DNA of 40,947 bases from Bacteroidales bacterium (GCA_017550525.1 JAFZOU010000043.1:1-40947); one strand, 5' to 3'. Counted from the stretch's first letter, positions 1 to 8,819 are shown. The notes: generated by a model not told the origin, from the letters alone. Made by a program: numbers and translations.

Positions 1-513
1 AACGGCCGCAGTAGTTTTGTCACAAGGAGTAGCGTGAGGCAGGTCCAGAAGGACCGCGCAATCAAAATTTTGGCGCGTTACAACCGCCAGTATAATGCAG
101 GCGGAGACACCGGACTCATAGACGGCACACGCGGCAGCATAAACTGGCGCACAGGAGGCTGGCAGGGGTACCAGGACACGGACTTTACAGCCGTGCTGGA
201 CCTCCTTCAAGAACGGCCCTTGAGCATAGTGGGAGCAGGTTTTTGCCAGGATGCAAGGTCATGGATATGGATGCCCCGGTATGTGGAATTCAGCGTGTCT
301 TCAGATGGAGTTGACTTCACCCCCGCAGGGCGCGTTGAAAACCCAGTTTCAGAGGATGATCTGACGGTCCAGACATGGGACGCTGAACTCCCCGTAAACT
401 GCACGGCAAGATACGTTAAGATCTTTGCCAAAAACATCGGCACAATCCCGTCCTGGCACCCCGGGGCGGGCGCGCCAGGTTTTATTTTCACGGACGAGGT
501 CTGGGCCCGTTAA
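1..513 (+). CDS. C-terminal part of a probable GH20 beta-N-acetylhexosaminidase (F5/8 type C domain), 5' end outside window
   Basis: The reading frame is open from base 1 to the stop at 511-513, so the start lies upstream of the window. A GTG at 34 is just an internal codon. The visible 170 residues resemble the discoidin-like (F5/8 type C) carbohydrate-binding domain that closes many Bacteroidales GH20 enzymes: a YNxQYNAGGDTGLIDGTRG stretch, then GGWQGYQ, then the SWIWMPRYVEFSVSSDG strand pair, ending in FIFTDEVWAR. Such enzymes remove terminal N-acetylhexosamine from glycans in the periplasm or at the surface. No catalytic domain is present here, so the GH20 call rests on recognition of the tail alone; another glycosidase carrying the same accessory domain is possible. 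The stop directly abuts the stop of the convergent GH3 gene. Confidence 0.65.
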   Translation, partial: NGRSSFVTRSSVRQVQKDRAIKILARYNRQYNAGGDTGLIDGTRGSINWRTGGWQGYQDTDFTAVLDLLQERPLSIVGAGFCQDARSWIWMPRYVEFSVSSDGVDFTPAGRVENPVSEDDLTVQTWDAELPVNCTARYVKIFAKNIGTIPSWHPGAGAPGFIFTDEVWAR

Positions 514-2586
514 TCAGAACTTATAAGAGAGGGTTTTAAGGTCACAGCTGGAGCCGCCGTAAAGGAGCGTATAGTCACCCTTCAGGGGCACCATATTCTG
601 TGCCTCCTCATCCCACCACAGGAATGTCTCGTCAGTGAGCGGGATGCTAACGTTAACGGTCTGTCCTGCGGGGACTGCTACGCGCTTGAAACCGCGGAGA
701 GTCTTGATGGGACCTTCATTATCTGAAGGGCGGGAAATGTAGAGCTGAACCACCTCAGAGCCATCTACGGCACCGGTATTGGTGACCGGAATCACCAGGG
801 AGCCGCGCCCAACGGATGCATCTCCATACTCAAAAGTGGTGTAGCTGAGGCCGTATCCAAACGGGTACAGGGGCTCACCGCGGAAGTAGCGGTATGTGTG
901 GCCTTCCATATTGTAGTCTTCCACGTCAGGGAGGTCTTCTACGCTCTTATAGAAGGTTACGGGAAGTTTGGCCGATGGATTGACGTCCCCAAAGAGGATA
1001 TCGGCAATGGCTGGCCCCCCTTCCTGCCCGGGATACCAGGCCTGGAGGATGGCGCTGCAGCTTTCCGTTTCCGGGACAAGGCCCATGGCGCTTCCGGAGA
1101 AGTTCACAAGGACCACCTTCTTTCCGGCGGCCTTGAGGCTCTTCAGAAGGTCACGCTGGACGGCCGGAAGTTCAATGTCCGTGCGGTCACCGCCCTCGAA
1201 TCCGGGCACTTCAACGGGCATTTCCTCGCCTTCGAAACGGGGTGAGATACCGCCTGCGAAGATGACGATATCGGTCCCATCAAGCTGGCCGATAACATCC
1301 CCTTCAAGGCCGTCAACAATGCCGCAGCCCTTGACATAAGTGATGCCCGGAATGCGCTCCTGAAGGGCTTCCAGGAGGGTTGTGGTATGGTTAGGAACTG
1401 GGTTGTAGTTACCCCACATCATCTCCTTGTCATTGGCGTTGGGGCCCACAACTGCAATGCGCTCCGTACCCTTCAGGGGAAGGATGCCGTCGTTTTGTAA
1501 AAGCACTATGGTCTCAGAAGCCATCCTGCGTGAAAGAGCCCTGTGCTCCGGGCTTTCCACAAGGGTGGAATCAAGGCTGTCCCAGGGGGAAACGTCATCC
1601 ATCTCTCCAAGGAGGATCCTCTCAGTGAGAATTTTCAGCACGGCACGGTCAAGGTCTTCAGGCTCCAGAAGGCCCTCTGCCGCTGCATCCGGAATGTATT
1701 TATAGGCAACTCCGCACTCCAGGTCAACGCCGTTTTTCACGGCGGCTGCAGCGGTTTCAGCGCCGGTCTTAAGGTAACCGTGGCGGCCTTCCATATAGAA
1801 ATCGTCAAGGGCCCAGCAGTCAGACACGACCATTCCCTTGAAGCCCCATTCTCCGCGGAGGATGTCTTTCACAAGATAGCTGTTTGCGCCACAGGGAACG
1901 CCCCTGAAGCGGTTGTAGGCGGTCATTACCTCCTCCACGCCCGCCTTTGTAACAAGGTCCTTGAAGGCCGGAAGATAGGTTTCGCGGAGATCGCGCTCAG
2001 ATACATCGGCATCAAAATGATGGCGGTTTTTCTCCGTGCCTGAATGCACTGCAAGGTGCTTTGCGCAGGCGTGGAGTTTCTTCACCGGGGCTTCGGAATC
2101 CCCCTGCAGTCCGCGCACCACGGCCATACCCATCACACCCGTGAGATAAGGGTCTTCTCCGTATGTTTCCATACCGCGGCCCCAGCGGGGATCACGGAAG
2201 ATATTGATATTGGGCGTCCAGAATGTAAGTCCCTGGTACCAGCCGCTCTCCTCGGCCATTTTGTGCTTGATGCGGGCTTCGTCGCTCACTACCGTGAAAA
2301 CCTCCTCCAGAAGGGGCTCATCAAAGGAGGCCGCCATGGCAATTGGCATGGGGAACACCGTTGCGGCGCCGTTACGGGCAACCCCGTGAAGGGCCTCGTT
2401 CCACCAGTTGTAACTCCTGATTCCAAGGCGTTCCACCCCGGGGGAATTATACACCATGAGGGAGGCTTTTTCTTCAAGTGTAAGTTGTTTCAGGATATCT
2501 TCGGCACGTTTTTGGGCCTTCTGCTCAGGGCTTTGGCAGGCCGCCAGCACCGCCACGGCAAGTGTTAGGAGGAGAATCTTTTTCAT
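514..2586 (-). CDS. GH3 family beta-xylosidase/beta-glucosidase lipoprotein
   Basis: Glycoside hydrolase family 3 enzyme of 690 residues. It starts with a lipoprotein signal peptide (MKKILLLTLAVAVLAAC, lipobox LAAC), so it should be membrane-anchored. The N-terminal TIM-barrel domain contains WWNEALHGVAR, WTPNINIFRDPRWGRGMETYGEDP and the nucleophile motif GMVVSDCWALDD (D256); the SDC form is common in beta-xylosidase-like GH3 members. The second domain contains RFEGEE, a likely acid/base region, followed by GGDRTDIELP. A fibronectin-III-like domain (YPFGYGLSYTTFEY onward) closes the protein. The start at 2586 is chosen over an in-frame extension to 2745, because the extension would precede the signal peptide and would translate the intergenic repeats at 2640-2723. 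Xylosidase versus glucosidase specificity cannot be read from sequence. It is convergent with the GH20 fragment. Confidence 0.9.
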   Translation of the reverse strand: MKKILLLTLAVAVLAACQSPEQKAQKRAEDILKQLTLEEKASLMVYNSPGVERLGIRSYNWWNEALHGVARNGAATVFPMPIAMAASFDEPLLEEVFTVVSDEARIKHKMAEESGWYQGLTFWTPNINIFRDPRWGRGMETYGEDPYLTGVMGMAVVRGLQGDSEAPVKKLHACAKHLAVHSGTEKNRHHFDADVSERDLRETYLPAFKDLVTKAGVEEVMTAYNRFRGVPCGANSYLVKDILRGEWGFKGMVVSDCWALDDFYMEGRHGYLKTGAETAAAAVKNGVDLECGVAYKYIPDAAAEGLLEPEDLDRAVLKILTERILLGEMDDVSPWDSLDSTLVESPEHRALSRRMASETIVLLQNDGILPLKGTERIAVVGPNANDKEMMWGNYNPVPNHTTTLLEALQERIPGITYVKGCGIVDGLEGDVIGQLDGTDIVIFAGGISPRFEGEEMPVEVPGFEGGDRTDIELPAVQRDLLKSLKAAGKKVVLVNFSGSAMGLVPETESCSAILQAWYPGQEGGPAIADILFGDVNPSAKLPVTFYKSVEDLPDVEDYNMEGHTYRYFRGEPLYPFGYGLSYTTFEYGDASVGRGSLVIPVTNTGAVDGSEVVQLYISRPSDNEGPIKTLRGFKRVAVPAGQTVNVSIPLTDETFLWWDEEAQNMVPLKGDYTLLYGGSSCDLKTLSYKF

Positions 2587-2606
2587 ACAGGTTATCAGTT
2601 TGAACA

Positions 2607-2614
2607 CAAATATA
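2607..2614 (-). promoter_or_regulatory. Possible -7 promoter element of the GH3 gene
   Basis: On the minus strand this reads TATATTTG, a match to the Bacteroidota -7 consensus TAnnTTTG, 20 nt before the GH3 start codon. No convincing -33 TTG is seen at the right distance, so this is tentative. Confidence 0.35.
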
Positions 2615-2639
2615 ATCAATTCCCTCCTTAATTCCTCAC

Positions 2640-2671
2640 CCGTCCAGATTTTGGGGCGTTTTTCAGGACGG
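2640..2671 (+). repeat. Intergenic repeat unit 1 with inverted ends
   Basis: A 32-nt unit beginning CCGTCCAGATTTTG and ending GGACGG, so its ends CCGTCC/GGACGG are inverted. A second copy follows 51 nt downstream. It lies between the divergent GH3 gene and the gene at 2793. Confidence 0.75.
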
Positions 2672-2690
2672 ACAGCGCAATTTACAGGCC

Positions 2691-2723
2691 CCGTCCAGAT
2701 TTTGAGCCATTTTCCCGGACAGG
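2691..2723 (+). repeat. Intergenic repeat unit 2 with inverted ends
   Basis: Shares the first 14 bases CCGTCCAGATTTTG and the terminal GGACnGG with the unit at 2640-2671, while the middle differs. Extended by one base on each side its ends are also inverted (CCCGTCC / GGACAGGG, imperfect). Confidence 0.75.
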
Positions 2724-2755
2724 GCAGTAGGGAAGCAGTCCACATAGTGGAATAG

Positions 2756-2787
2756 TTGCAGGATTATCAAATTTGTGCTAACTTTGC
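2756..2787 (+). promoter_or_regulatory. Promoter of the 2793-8581 operon (-33 TTG, -7 TAACTTTGC)
   Basis: TTG at 2756-2758 and TAACTTTG at 2779-2786 are separated by 20 nt, the usual Bacteroidota spacing. The start codon at 2793 is only six bases past the -7 element, so the transcript should have almost no leader. Confidence 0.65.
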
Positions 2788-2792
2788 AAGAT

Positions 2793-4907
2793 ATGGGAAA
2801 AAGGTTTACCATAGTGGCCGTCACGGCCGTGGCCATTCTTCTTGCAGGCATAGCGTTCGCTGTGTCAAGGCTTTACGCCCCGGGGAAGGGAGAATCCCGC
2901 AGCCAGATGCCTCAGGGCTGGAGCGTTCTCAGCGCCATTCCTTCAGACGCCGTGGCGGTTTTTGTATTTGACGGCTCCTCCAAGGCCGTAAAAGTCCTGG
3001 CCGATTCAACGGGCCTTCTTACGGCGGCAATCGCCCCGGACAGCCCCGCCCTTATGGACTTTATAAGGAGTATCGGCAAAAACAAAATGGCCATTTCCCT
3101 TCACAACAGCGGTTCCCTGGTGCCCCTTGTGGCCGCAGAGATCCCGCTGCCGGATTCCCTCACAAGGGTATTGGCCCTTAACACAGGCCTCAAGCTCCAG
3201 GAAAAGGACGGGTACCTGATTGCCTCTAAGTCAGAGACATTCGTGAAGGCATCGGCCCGCAATCTGGAGGAAGGGACTTCCATCATGGGCTCAAAGAGCC
3301 TCCTGGGCCTCATTCCCAAGGTTTCGGCCCCGGCGGTCCTTCTTGTAAACCATTCCCACGCACCCAAGATTTCAGATGTTTACGCCTCCTCAAAAATGCG
3401 CAAGCAGGCGGGTTTCCTTAAAAACCTTGCCCCCTGGAGTGCCTGGACCATCCAGGTCCCGGAAAAGGACAATATAACCCTTAAGGGTATCAGTGCGCAG
3501 GGAGATGCTGCCGGAAGCTGGTTTGCTGCTTTCAAAGGCAGGGGTGCCCAGGATGCCCTTTTCCCTGAGGCCCTCCCTTATTTTACAGGCGCTGCCATAA
3601 GCCTTCCAATAGAGGACCTGGATGCCGTAATAGCAGCCCGCAGGGCTTTCGAGGACGGTAATGGCCGCCTCAATGCCTTCAACAAGGCCCTCAAGGCCCG
3701 TCCTGCCAAAGACATAACCGTTGAGGAATGGATAAGGAGTCTTCAGCCCAAGGAACTTGTAAAGGCTTCCTTCAGGGCCGATGACGGCGTGAAGCATGAG
3801 GTCCTGCTTCTCCGCTCCGGGAAAGACCTGAAGATTGGAAAGGAGCAGTCAAACCCCTACAGGGACTGTCTTGCAGCGGTTTTTGGAGAAGATTTCAGGA
3901 CTGCCGACTCAATATGCGCTTCCGTAGGAACTAAGTGGGTTGTCTTTGGAGACACCCCTTCAGTCCAGGCATTCCAGGATAAGGAATTCCTGGGGTATAC
4001 CCTGAAGGACAGGATGAGCGATGCCTCCATCCAGGCTCCAAGGGGATTTGTGGCTTATGCGTCCCTTTCTGATGAACCTGCCGTTATCCAGGATATCCTT
4101 GGAGCCAGGCTGGCCGCTCCTGTGGAAGCTTTTGCAAAAGGTGCGGGGTATGCTCCAGCAGTAATATCGGCCGATCTTTCAGGAGAACTTCCATCAATTA
4201 ATGTGCGCCTTGACAAACGCGCCCTGAAGGGCACCAAGGTCCAGGTGCTTGAAAGGGACACCACCGTAGTGGTTCCCGCAGGCTATTTCCCCGTAAGGAA
4301 CCATGCCACAGGAAAAATCAACCAGCTATACCAGAACAGCCACGGCTCCATCTGTCTTAACGACGAAAACGGCAAGGGCGTCTGGGGCATTCCTTTCAAG
4401 GGAAGCCTCTGCGGCAGGGTTCAGAGCATAGATTACTTTGCAAATGGGAAAATCCAGTTCCTGTTTGCCTCAGGAAGCAAATTATACCTGCTTGACCGCC
4501 TTGGCCACTGGGTGAACGGATTCCCCGTAGAAGTTGGGAAACCCATCCTGCTTGGCCCGGACGTATATGATTTCACGGGTGCAGGCGGCTACACCGTAAT
4601 GGTACTGCATAAGGACAATACCCTTGAAAGATACAACCTCCACGGCAAGAAGCCGGAGGGCTGGAAGGGTATTGCCGCTCCGGAAACAGTCAAGAATCTC
4701 CCGGAACTCATAGAGGTCAAGGATAAGAGGTTCTGGGCTGTACGTACATCGGTGCGCACCCTCATCTATCCCTTTGAAGGAGGAGATCCCGTCGTGAGCG
4801 GTGATGGCGGAAAGATGATAAAACCGGATTCCAAACTTACCGTAACCTCCAAGGGTGTAAGCGCAGAATGCTACGACGGAAAAGAACGTGACTTTAAATT
4901 GAACTAA
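2793..4907 (+). CDS. Membrane-anchored protein of unknown function
   Basis: I do not recognise a named family with confidence. The 704-residue protein has one N-terminal hydrophobic segment (RFTIVAVTAVAILLAGIAFAV) and then a long soluble region, so it is likely anchored in the inner membrane facing the periplasm. The first part (WSVLSAIPSDAVAVFVFDGS) recalls DUF3352-like Bacteroidales proteins. The last 200 residues have repeated short strands (GKINQLYQNSHGSICLND, GKIQFLFASGSKLYLLD, YTVMVLHKDNTLERYNL), suggesting a beta-propeller-like fold. The ATG at 2793 is chosen over a GTG at 2775 because the -7 promoter element overlaps the longer start. It is the first gene of an operon with the acyl-CoA ligase, dCMP deaminase and S41 protease; this gives no clear functional hint. 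Confidence 0.8.
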   Translation: MGKRFTIVAVTAVAILLAGIAFAVSRLYAPGKGESRSQMPQGWSVLSAIPSDAVAVFVFDGSSKAVKVLADSTGLLTAAIAPDSPALMDFIRSIGKNKMAISLHNSGSLVPLVAAEIPLPDSLTRVLALNTGLKLQEKDGYLIASKSETFVKASARNLEEGTSIMGSKSLLGLIPKVSAPAVLLVNHSHAPKISDVYASSKMRKQAGFLKNLAPWSAWTIQVPEKDNITLKGISAQGDAAGSWFAAFKGRGAQDALFPEALPYFTGAAISLPIEDLDAVIAARRAFEDGNGRLNAFNKALKARPAKDITVEEWIRSLQPKELVKASFRADDGVKHEVLLLRSGKDLKIGKEQSNPYRDCLAAVFGEDFRTADSICASVGTKWVVFGDTPSVQAFQDKEFLGYTLKDRMSDASIQAPRGFVAYASLSDEPAVIQDILGARLAAPVEAFAKGAGYAPAVISADLSGELPSINVRLDKRALKGTKVQVLERDTTVVVPAGYFPVRNHATGKINQLYQNSHGSICLNDENGKGVWGIPFKGSLCGRVQSIDYFANGKIQFLFASGSKLYLLDRLGHWVNGFPVEVGKPILLGPDVYDFTGAGGYTVMVLHKDNTLERYNLHGKKPEGWKGIAAPETVKNLPELIEVKDKRFWAVRTSVRTLIYPFEGGDPVVSGDGGKMIKPDSKLTVTSKGVSAECYDGKERDFKLN

Positions 4908-4926
4908 AACCTACACCATCCATATT

Positions 4927-6582
4927 ATGGAATTCAAATCAGTAAACAAAACATTGCAGGAGAGCTTTATCCGCAACTGGGACCGTCCGGCCCTAACCAA
5001 CTACCAAGGTATGACGCTTGCATACCGTGAAGTGGCCCTGAGGATTGCCAAACTCCACATTGCCTTTGAGCAGTGCGGCCTCAAGAAGGGTGACAAAGTT
5101 GCAATTTGCTCCCGCAATCAGGCCAACTGGGGCGTCAGTTTCCTCGCTGCCATAACTTATGGCGCAGTGGCCGTCCCCATCCTCCATGAATTCAAGCCCG
5201 GAAACATACACTATCTGGTAAACCACTCGGATTCCCGCGTCCTGTTTGTGGACGACGTAATCTGGGAAGGCCTTCAGGCCGAGGAAATGCCGGATCTTCA
5301 GGTTGTTGTCCAGATCAATACGTTCAAGTTCCTCTACGTTGCTTCTGAAGATCTTTCATACGTCCGTGAGCACCTCAACGAGGAATTCGGCAAGCGTTAT
5401 CCAAACACCTTCGGCCAGGAAGACCTCAATTATTATGAGGATTCCGCAGAGGAGCTTGCCATAATCAACTACACCTCCGGCACCTCCGGCTTCTCAAAGG
5501 GCGTAATGCTGCCCTACAGGGCCCTCTATTCCAATATCGAGTTTGCCGCAAAGGACGCCTGCCCCATGCTTAAGGCCGGTATGAACGTAGTGAGCATGCT
5601 GCCATCGGCCCATATGTACGGCATGATGTTCGAGTTCCTCTTTGAGATGACTATCGGCATGCACGTACACTTCCTCAGCCGCGTCCCCAGCCCCAAGATC
5701 ATCATGCAGGCATTCCAGGAGATTCATCCGGACATCATTATCGCTGTGCCTCTGGTGATGGAAAAGGTGTACAAGAGCAAGCTCAAACCGCTTATTGACA
5801 AGACAAAACTCTACAGGCGCATTCCCATCCTCGGCCCCACCATCGAGAAAAAGTTCTGCACAGAACTTACCAACTCCTTCGGCGGTCAGTTTGAGGAGGT
5901 TATCCTTGGAGGAGCCGCCTTCAACCCTGAGGTGGAGAAGTTCCTCCACAAGATTGGCTTCCACTATACCGTTGGTTACGGCATGACTGAGTGCGCTCCT
6001 ATCATCGGCTATGCCCACTGGGACAAAGTGAAGGTTGGAAGCGCCGGCCGCGCGGCCCTCAATATGGAAATCCGCATTGATTCCGACGATCCCCGTAACA
6101 TTCCCGGAGAGGTTCAGGTAAAGGGCCCCAACGTGTGTCTTGGCTATTACAGGAACGAGGAAGCTACCAAGGATTCTTTTACCGATGACGGCTGGTTCCG
6201 CACCGGAAACATGGGTATCGTTGATGAAGACGGTTACCTCTTCCTCAAGGGCCGTTCAAAGTGCATGGTGCTTGGCCCTTCTGGCCAGAATATCTATCCT
6301 GAGGAGGTTGAAGCTACCATCAATAACTTTGTGTATGTAGTTGACTCTCTGGTGGTTGAGGACGACGGCGGCCTTACCGCCCTCATCTATCCGGACTGGC
6401 ATCAGGGAGAGCTTGACGGCTTCACAAGGGCCGATTTCCGCAAGCGCATCTGCGGCCTTCTTCCCGCAATTAACGACGAACTCCCCAAGTACGCCCAGAT
6501 CAAGAAGATAGAGCTCATGCCGGAAGACTTCGAGCGCACCCCCAAGAAGAGCATCAAGCGTTATCTGTATCAGAGAAACTAA
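4927..6582 (+). CDS. Long-chain fatty acid--CoA ligase (AMP-binding enzyme)
   Basis: ANL-superfamily enzyme of 551 residues that activates fatty acids with ATP and transfers them to CoA, a cytoplasmic step in lipid uptake or recycling. The P-loop motif INYTSGTSGFSKGVMLP lies near residue 180, the second core motif VGYGMTECAPIIGY near residue 350, and the linker/hinge region with GRSKCMVLGPSGQNIYPEEVE near residue 440. The late lysine region RTPKKSIKRYL fits the conserved catalytic Lys of the C-terminal domain. The usual RTGD motif reads RTGNMG: the conserved Asp that contacts the AMP ribose is Asn (N428). It sits 19 nt after the upstream gene and 6 nt before the dCMP deaminase gene, in one operon. 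The family is certain; the exact acyl chain length is not. Confidence 0.9.
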   Translation: MEFKSVNKTLQESFIRNWDRPALTNYQGMTLAYREVALRIAKLHIAFEQCGLKKGDKVAICSRNQANWGVSFLAAITYGAVAVPILHEFKPGNIHYLVNHSDSRVLFVDDVIWEGLQAEEMPDLQVVVQINTFKFLYVASEDLSYVREHLNEEFGKRYPNTFGQEDLNYYEDSAEELAIINYTSGTSGFSKGVMLPYRALYSNIEFAAKDACPMLKAGMNVVSMLPSAHMYGMMFEFLFEMTIGMHVHFLSRVPSPKIIMQAFQEIHPDIIIAVPLVMEKVYKSKLKPLIDKTKLYRRIPILGPTIEKKFCTELTNSFGGQFEEVILGGAAFNPEVEKFLHKIGFHYTVGYGMTECAPIIGYAHWDKVKVGSAGRAALNMEIRIDSDDPRNIPGEVQVKGPNVCLGYYRNEEATKDSFTDDGWFRTGNMGIVDEDGYLFLKGRSKCMVLGPSGQNIYPEEVEATINNFVYVVDSLVVEDDGGLTALIYPDWHQGELDGFTRADFRKRICGLLPAINDELPKYAQIKKIELMPEDFERTPKKSIKRYLYQRN

Positions 6583-6588
6583 GCCCCG

Positions 6589-7008
6589 ATGGACATCAAT
6601 AAATTTGACAAGAGTTACCTTGAGATGGCGGAGGTCTGGGCCCAGAACTCCTACTGCAAACGTCGCAAAGTGGGCGCTCTCCTTGTGAAGGACCGCACCA
6701 TCATCTCAGACGGCTACAACGGCACTCCCTCCGGTTTTGAGAACATCTGCGAGGACGAAAACGGCGTAACAAAGCCCTATGTTCTCCATGCAGAGGCCAA
6801 TGCCATCACAAAGGTGGCAAAGAGCGGCAACAGCTCCGAGGGCGCAACCCTCTATGTTACCGCCTCTCCGTGCGCCGAATGCGCCAAACTCATAATCCAG
6901 TCCGGTATATCCCGCGTAGTTTACAGGGACGCCTACCGCCTCACAGACGGAATAGACCTCCTGAAACGCGCCGGAATCACTGTTGAGCAGAAATGTGCCG
7001 ATGAGTAA
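6589..7008 (+). CDS. dCMP deaminase (cytidine/deoxycytidylate deaminase family)
   Basis: Zinc-dependent deaminase of 139 residues that converts dCMP to dUMP for thymidylate synthesis. The zinc and catalytic signature is complete: HAEAN (H67, E69) and SPCAEC (C95, C98). The N-terminal YCKRRKVGALLVKD and the DGYNGTPSGFEN segment are typical of bacterial ComEB/dCMP deaminases, and the length is normal. It begins 6 nt after the acyl-CoA ligase and its stop overlaps the start of the S41 protease by 8 nt, so translation of the two is probably coupled. Confidence 0.92.
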   Translation: MDINKFDKSYLEMAEVWAQNSYCKRRKVGALLVKDRTIISDGYNGTPSGFENICEDENGVTKPYVLHAEANAITKVAKSGNSSEGATLYVTASPCAECAKLIIQSGISRVVYRDAYRLTDGIDLLKRAGITVEQKCADE

Positions 7009-8581
7009 AAAGACCATCCAGATCCTTCAGATAGTAGTGGGCGTCATATTCGGCGCCCTTATTACTTTAACCGTGGTCCGTTACAGGGAGTCCCAGCATC
7101 TTGTAACCACAAAATACAAGGACTGGCAAAAGCTCAATGCCATCCTCCAGGTTGTGGACGGAAACTATGTGGATACATTCTCCAAAAACGGCCCCACGGA
7201 TGCCGCTGTGGCCGCTGTCCTGTCCAGCCTGGATCCCCATTCCGTGTATATGCCCCCCGTGGAGCGCAATGCCTCGGAGGAGGAACTGGCCGGAAATTTT
7301 GACGGAATCGGCATTCAGTTCAACGTCCCCAATGATACTGCTATTGTGCTGGAGGTCATCCCCGGCGGCCCCTCGGAGAAAGTGGGCCTTCTTCCCGGAG
7401 ACCGCCTCCTTAAGGTGGACGATAAAGTCATTGCCGGCGTGAAATTCCCCCAGGACAGCATGGTGCGCCGCATTAAGGGCCCTTCAGGCACCAAGGTTAC
7501 CATAACAGTCCAGAGGCAGAAGGAGGTGATTCCCTTTGAGATCACCCGCGGAAAAATCCCCATCCACAGCGTTGACGCCGCGTTTATGCTTACGGATACC
7601 GTAGGATACCTGAGGCTTGGAAAATTCTCCCGTACCACCTACGAGGAATGCCATAAGGCCGCCCTGGCCCTCAAGGAAAAGGGGATGAGGCACCTTATCT
7701 TCGATATCCGTGACAATTCCGGCGGCTATCTTGACCAGGCCCTCCTTGTGAGTAATGACTACCTCTCCCGCGGAGATACCATAGTATATATGGAAGGCCT
7801 CCACAGGCCACGTGAAGTTTTCAGGGCCGATGGCAGGGGAGACCTCAAGGATATGGGCCTGAGCATCCTTATCAGCGAGAATTCCGCATCGGCCTCGGAA
7901 ATCTTTGCCGGTGCTATTCAGGATAATGACAGGGGCACCATCATAGGCCGGCGTTCATTCGGGAAAGGCCTTGTGCAGGAGCCGTTTGTCTTTACGGACG
8001 GATCCGGCCTCCGCCTCACCGTTGCAAGGTATTACACTCCTTCGGGCCGATGCATCCAGAAGCCCTATGCCAGTGCACGTGATTATAGCTACGATATTTA
8101 TAATAGGTATATTGACGGGGAGGTTTTCAGCGCCGACAGCGTGCGTCTTGATACAACCGATGTCCATCACACCCGTAGCGGCCGCGTGGTCTACGGCGGG
8201 GGAGGCATAATGCCGGATATATTTGTGCCTGTAGACACAACTAGGGTTTCACAATTTTACATTGAGTGCAATCGAAAGGCCGCCCAGATGAGATTCGCAT
8301 CGGCCATCTTTGACCGTAACGCCGCAAGGCTCAGGGAGATAGACAGTTTTGAGAGCATGGACCGCTTCCTGAAAAATCTTAACCTGAAGGTGGAGTTCCC
8401 GGCATTTACGGCCAAGGAAGGGATTCGTTGCACTGAGGCGGAGTGGGACAATACTGCACCTTATCTTGTCCCTCAGCTATATGCATTGATTTCCAGATAT
8501 TCAAAGCTTGGGGAGAATGCATTTTACAAGTATTACCTGCCGGTAGACGAGACCGTGACCCGCACTTTACAATATTTGTGA
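7001..8581 (+). CDS. S41 family C-terminal processing peptidase (CtpA/Prc-like)
   Basis: Serine protease of 526 residues that trims C-termini of periplasmic or envelope proteins. An N-terminal hydrophobic anchor (IVVGVIFGALITLTVV) exports it. A PDZ domain follows (GIGIQFNVPNDTAIVLEVI, then GDRLLKVDD). The S41 catalytic core contains the nucleophile motif SENSASASEIFAGAIQD and the general-base Lys in RRSFGKGLVQ, with TVARYYTPSGRCIQ after it. A C-terminal region of about 140 residues is poorly conserved. The ATG at 7001 is preferred to an in-frame TTG at 6983 because it gives a normal signal anchor. Last gene of the operon; a long palindrome lies 33 nt past its stop. Confidence 0.92.
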   Translation: MSKKTIQILQIVVGVIFGALITLTVVRYRESQHLVTTKYKDWQKLNAILQVVDGNYVDTFSKNGPTDAAVAAVLSSLDPHSVYMPPVERNASEEELAGNFDGIGIQFNVPNDTAIVLEVIPGGPSEKVGLLPGDRLLKVDDKVIAGVKFPQDSMVRRIKGPSGTKVTITVQRQKEVIPFEITRGKIPIHSVDAAFMLTDTVGYLRLGKFSRTTYEECHKAALALKEKGMRHLIFDIRDNSGGYLDQALLVSNDYLSRGDTIVYMEGLHRPREVFRADGRGDLKDMGLSILISENSASASEIFAGAIQDNDRGTIIGRRSFGKGLVQEPFVFTDGSGLRLTVARYYTPSGRCIQKPYASARDYSYDIYNRYIDGEVFSADSVRLDTTDVHHTRSGRVVYGGGGIMPDIFVPVDTTRVSQFYIECNRKAAQMRFASAIFDRNAARLREIDSFESMDRFLKNLNLKVEFPAFTAKEGIRCTEAEWDNTAPYLVPQLYALISRYSKLGENAFYKYYLPVDETVTRTLQYL

Positions 8582-8613
8582 TTTGTTAGTTTTAACCCCC
8601 GTGTAACTTACAT

Positions 8614-8658
8614 TTTTTAACAATTATGGTCGGATAATCCGGCCATAATTGTTAAAAA
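8614..8658. terminator. Long near-perfect palindrome, possible terminator or attenuator
   Basis: Arms of 21 nt (8614-8634 and 8638-8658) pair with a single T:G wobble around a 3-nt loop (TAA). The arms begin TTTTTAACAATTATGG and end CCATAATTGTTAAAAA. It follows the S41 gene. A plus-strand transcript would have A's rather than U's after the stem, so classical intrinsic termination is not certain; read on the minus strand it is equally symmetric. Confidence 0.6.
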
Positions 8659-8716
8659 GGAGGGATAATTCTAATAAATTATAAGCAATCGTCTGATTAT
8701 CAATCTTTATCAAATA

Positions 8717-8748
8717 TTTGCAAAACTGAAAAATAGGTGTAAATTTGC
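8717..8748 (+). promoter_or_regulatory. Promoter of the DUF4988 lipoprotein gene
   Basis: TTTG at 8717-8720 and TAAATTTGC at 8740-8748 are spaced by 19 nt, an exact Bacteroidota -33/-7 pair. The likely transcript starts near 8752, inside a hairpin CAAAACGC (8748-8755) / GCGTTTTG (8771-8778), giving a leader of about 68 nt with no Shine-Dalgarno sequence before the ATG at 8820. Confidence 0.75.
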
Positions 8749-8819
8749 AAAACGCATACGCTCTTTTAGGGCGTTTTGTTAGCTAGTAAGGTATTTGTTT
8801 AATCCATATTATTTAGCGT

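Noticed and set aside
2587-2745. 53-residue N-terminal extension of the GH3 protein
   Set aside because: It precedes a complete lipoprotein signal peptide and is translated from the intergenic repeats; the ATG at 2586 is better.
5494-6018. 174-codon minus-strand frame inside the acyl-CoA ligase
   Set aside because: Antisense shadow of a well-conserved enzyme, with no signal or motif.
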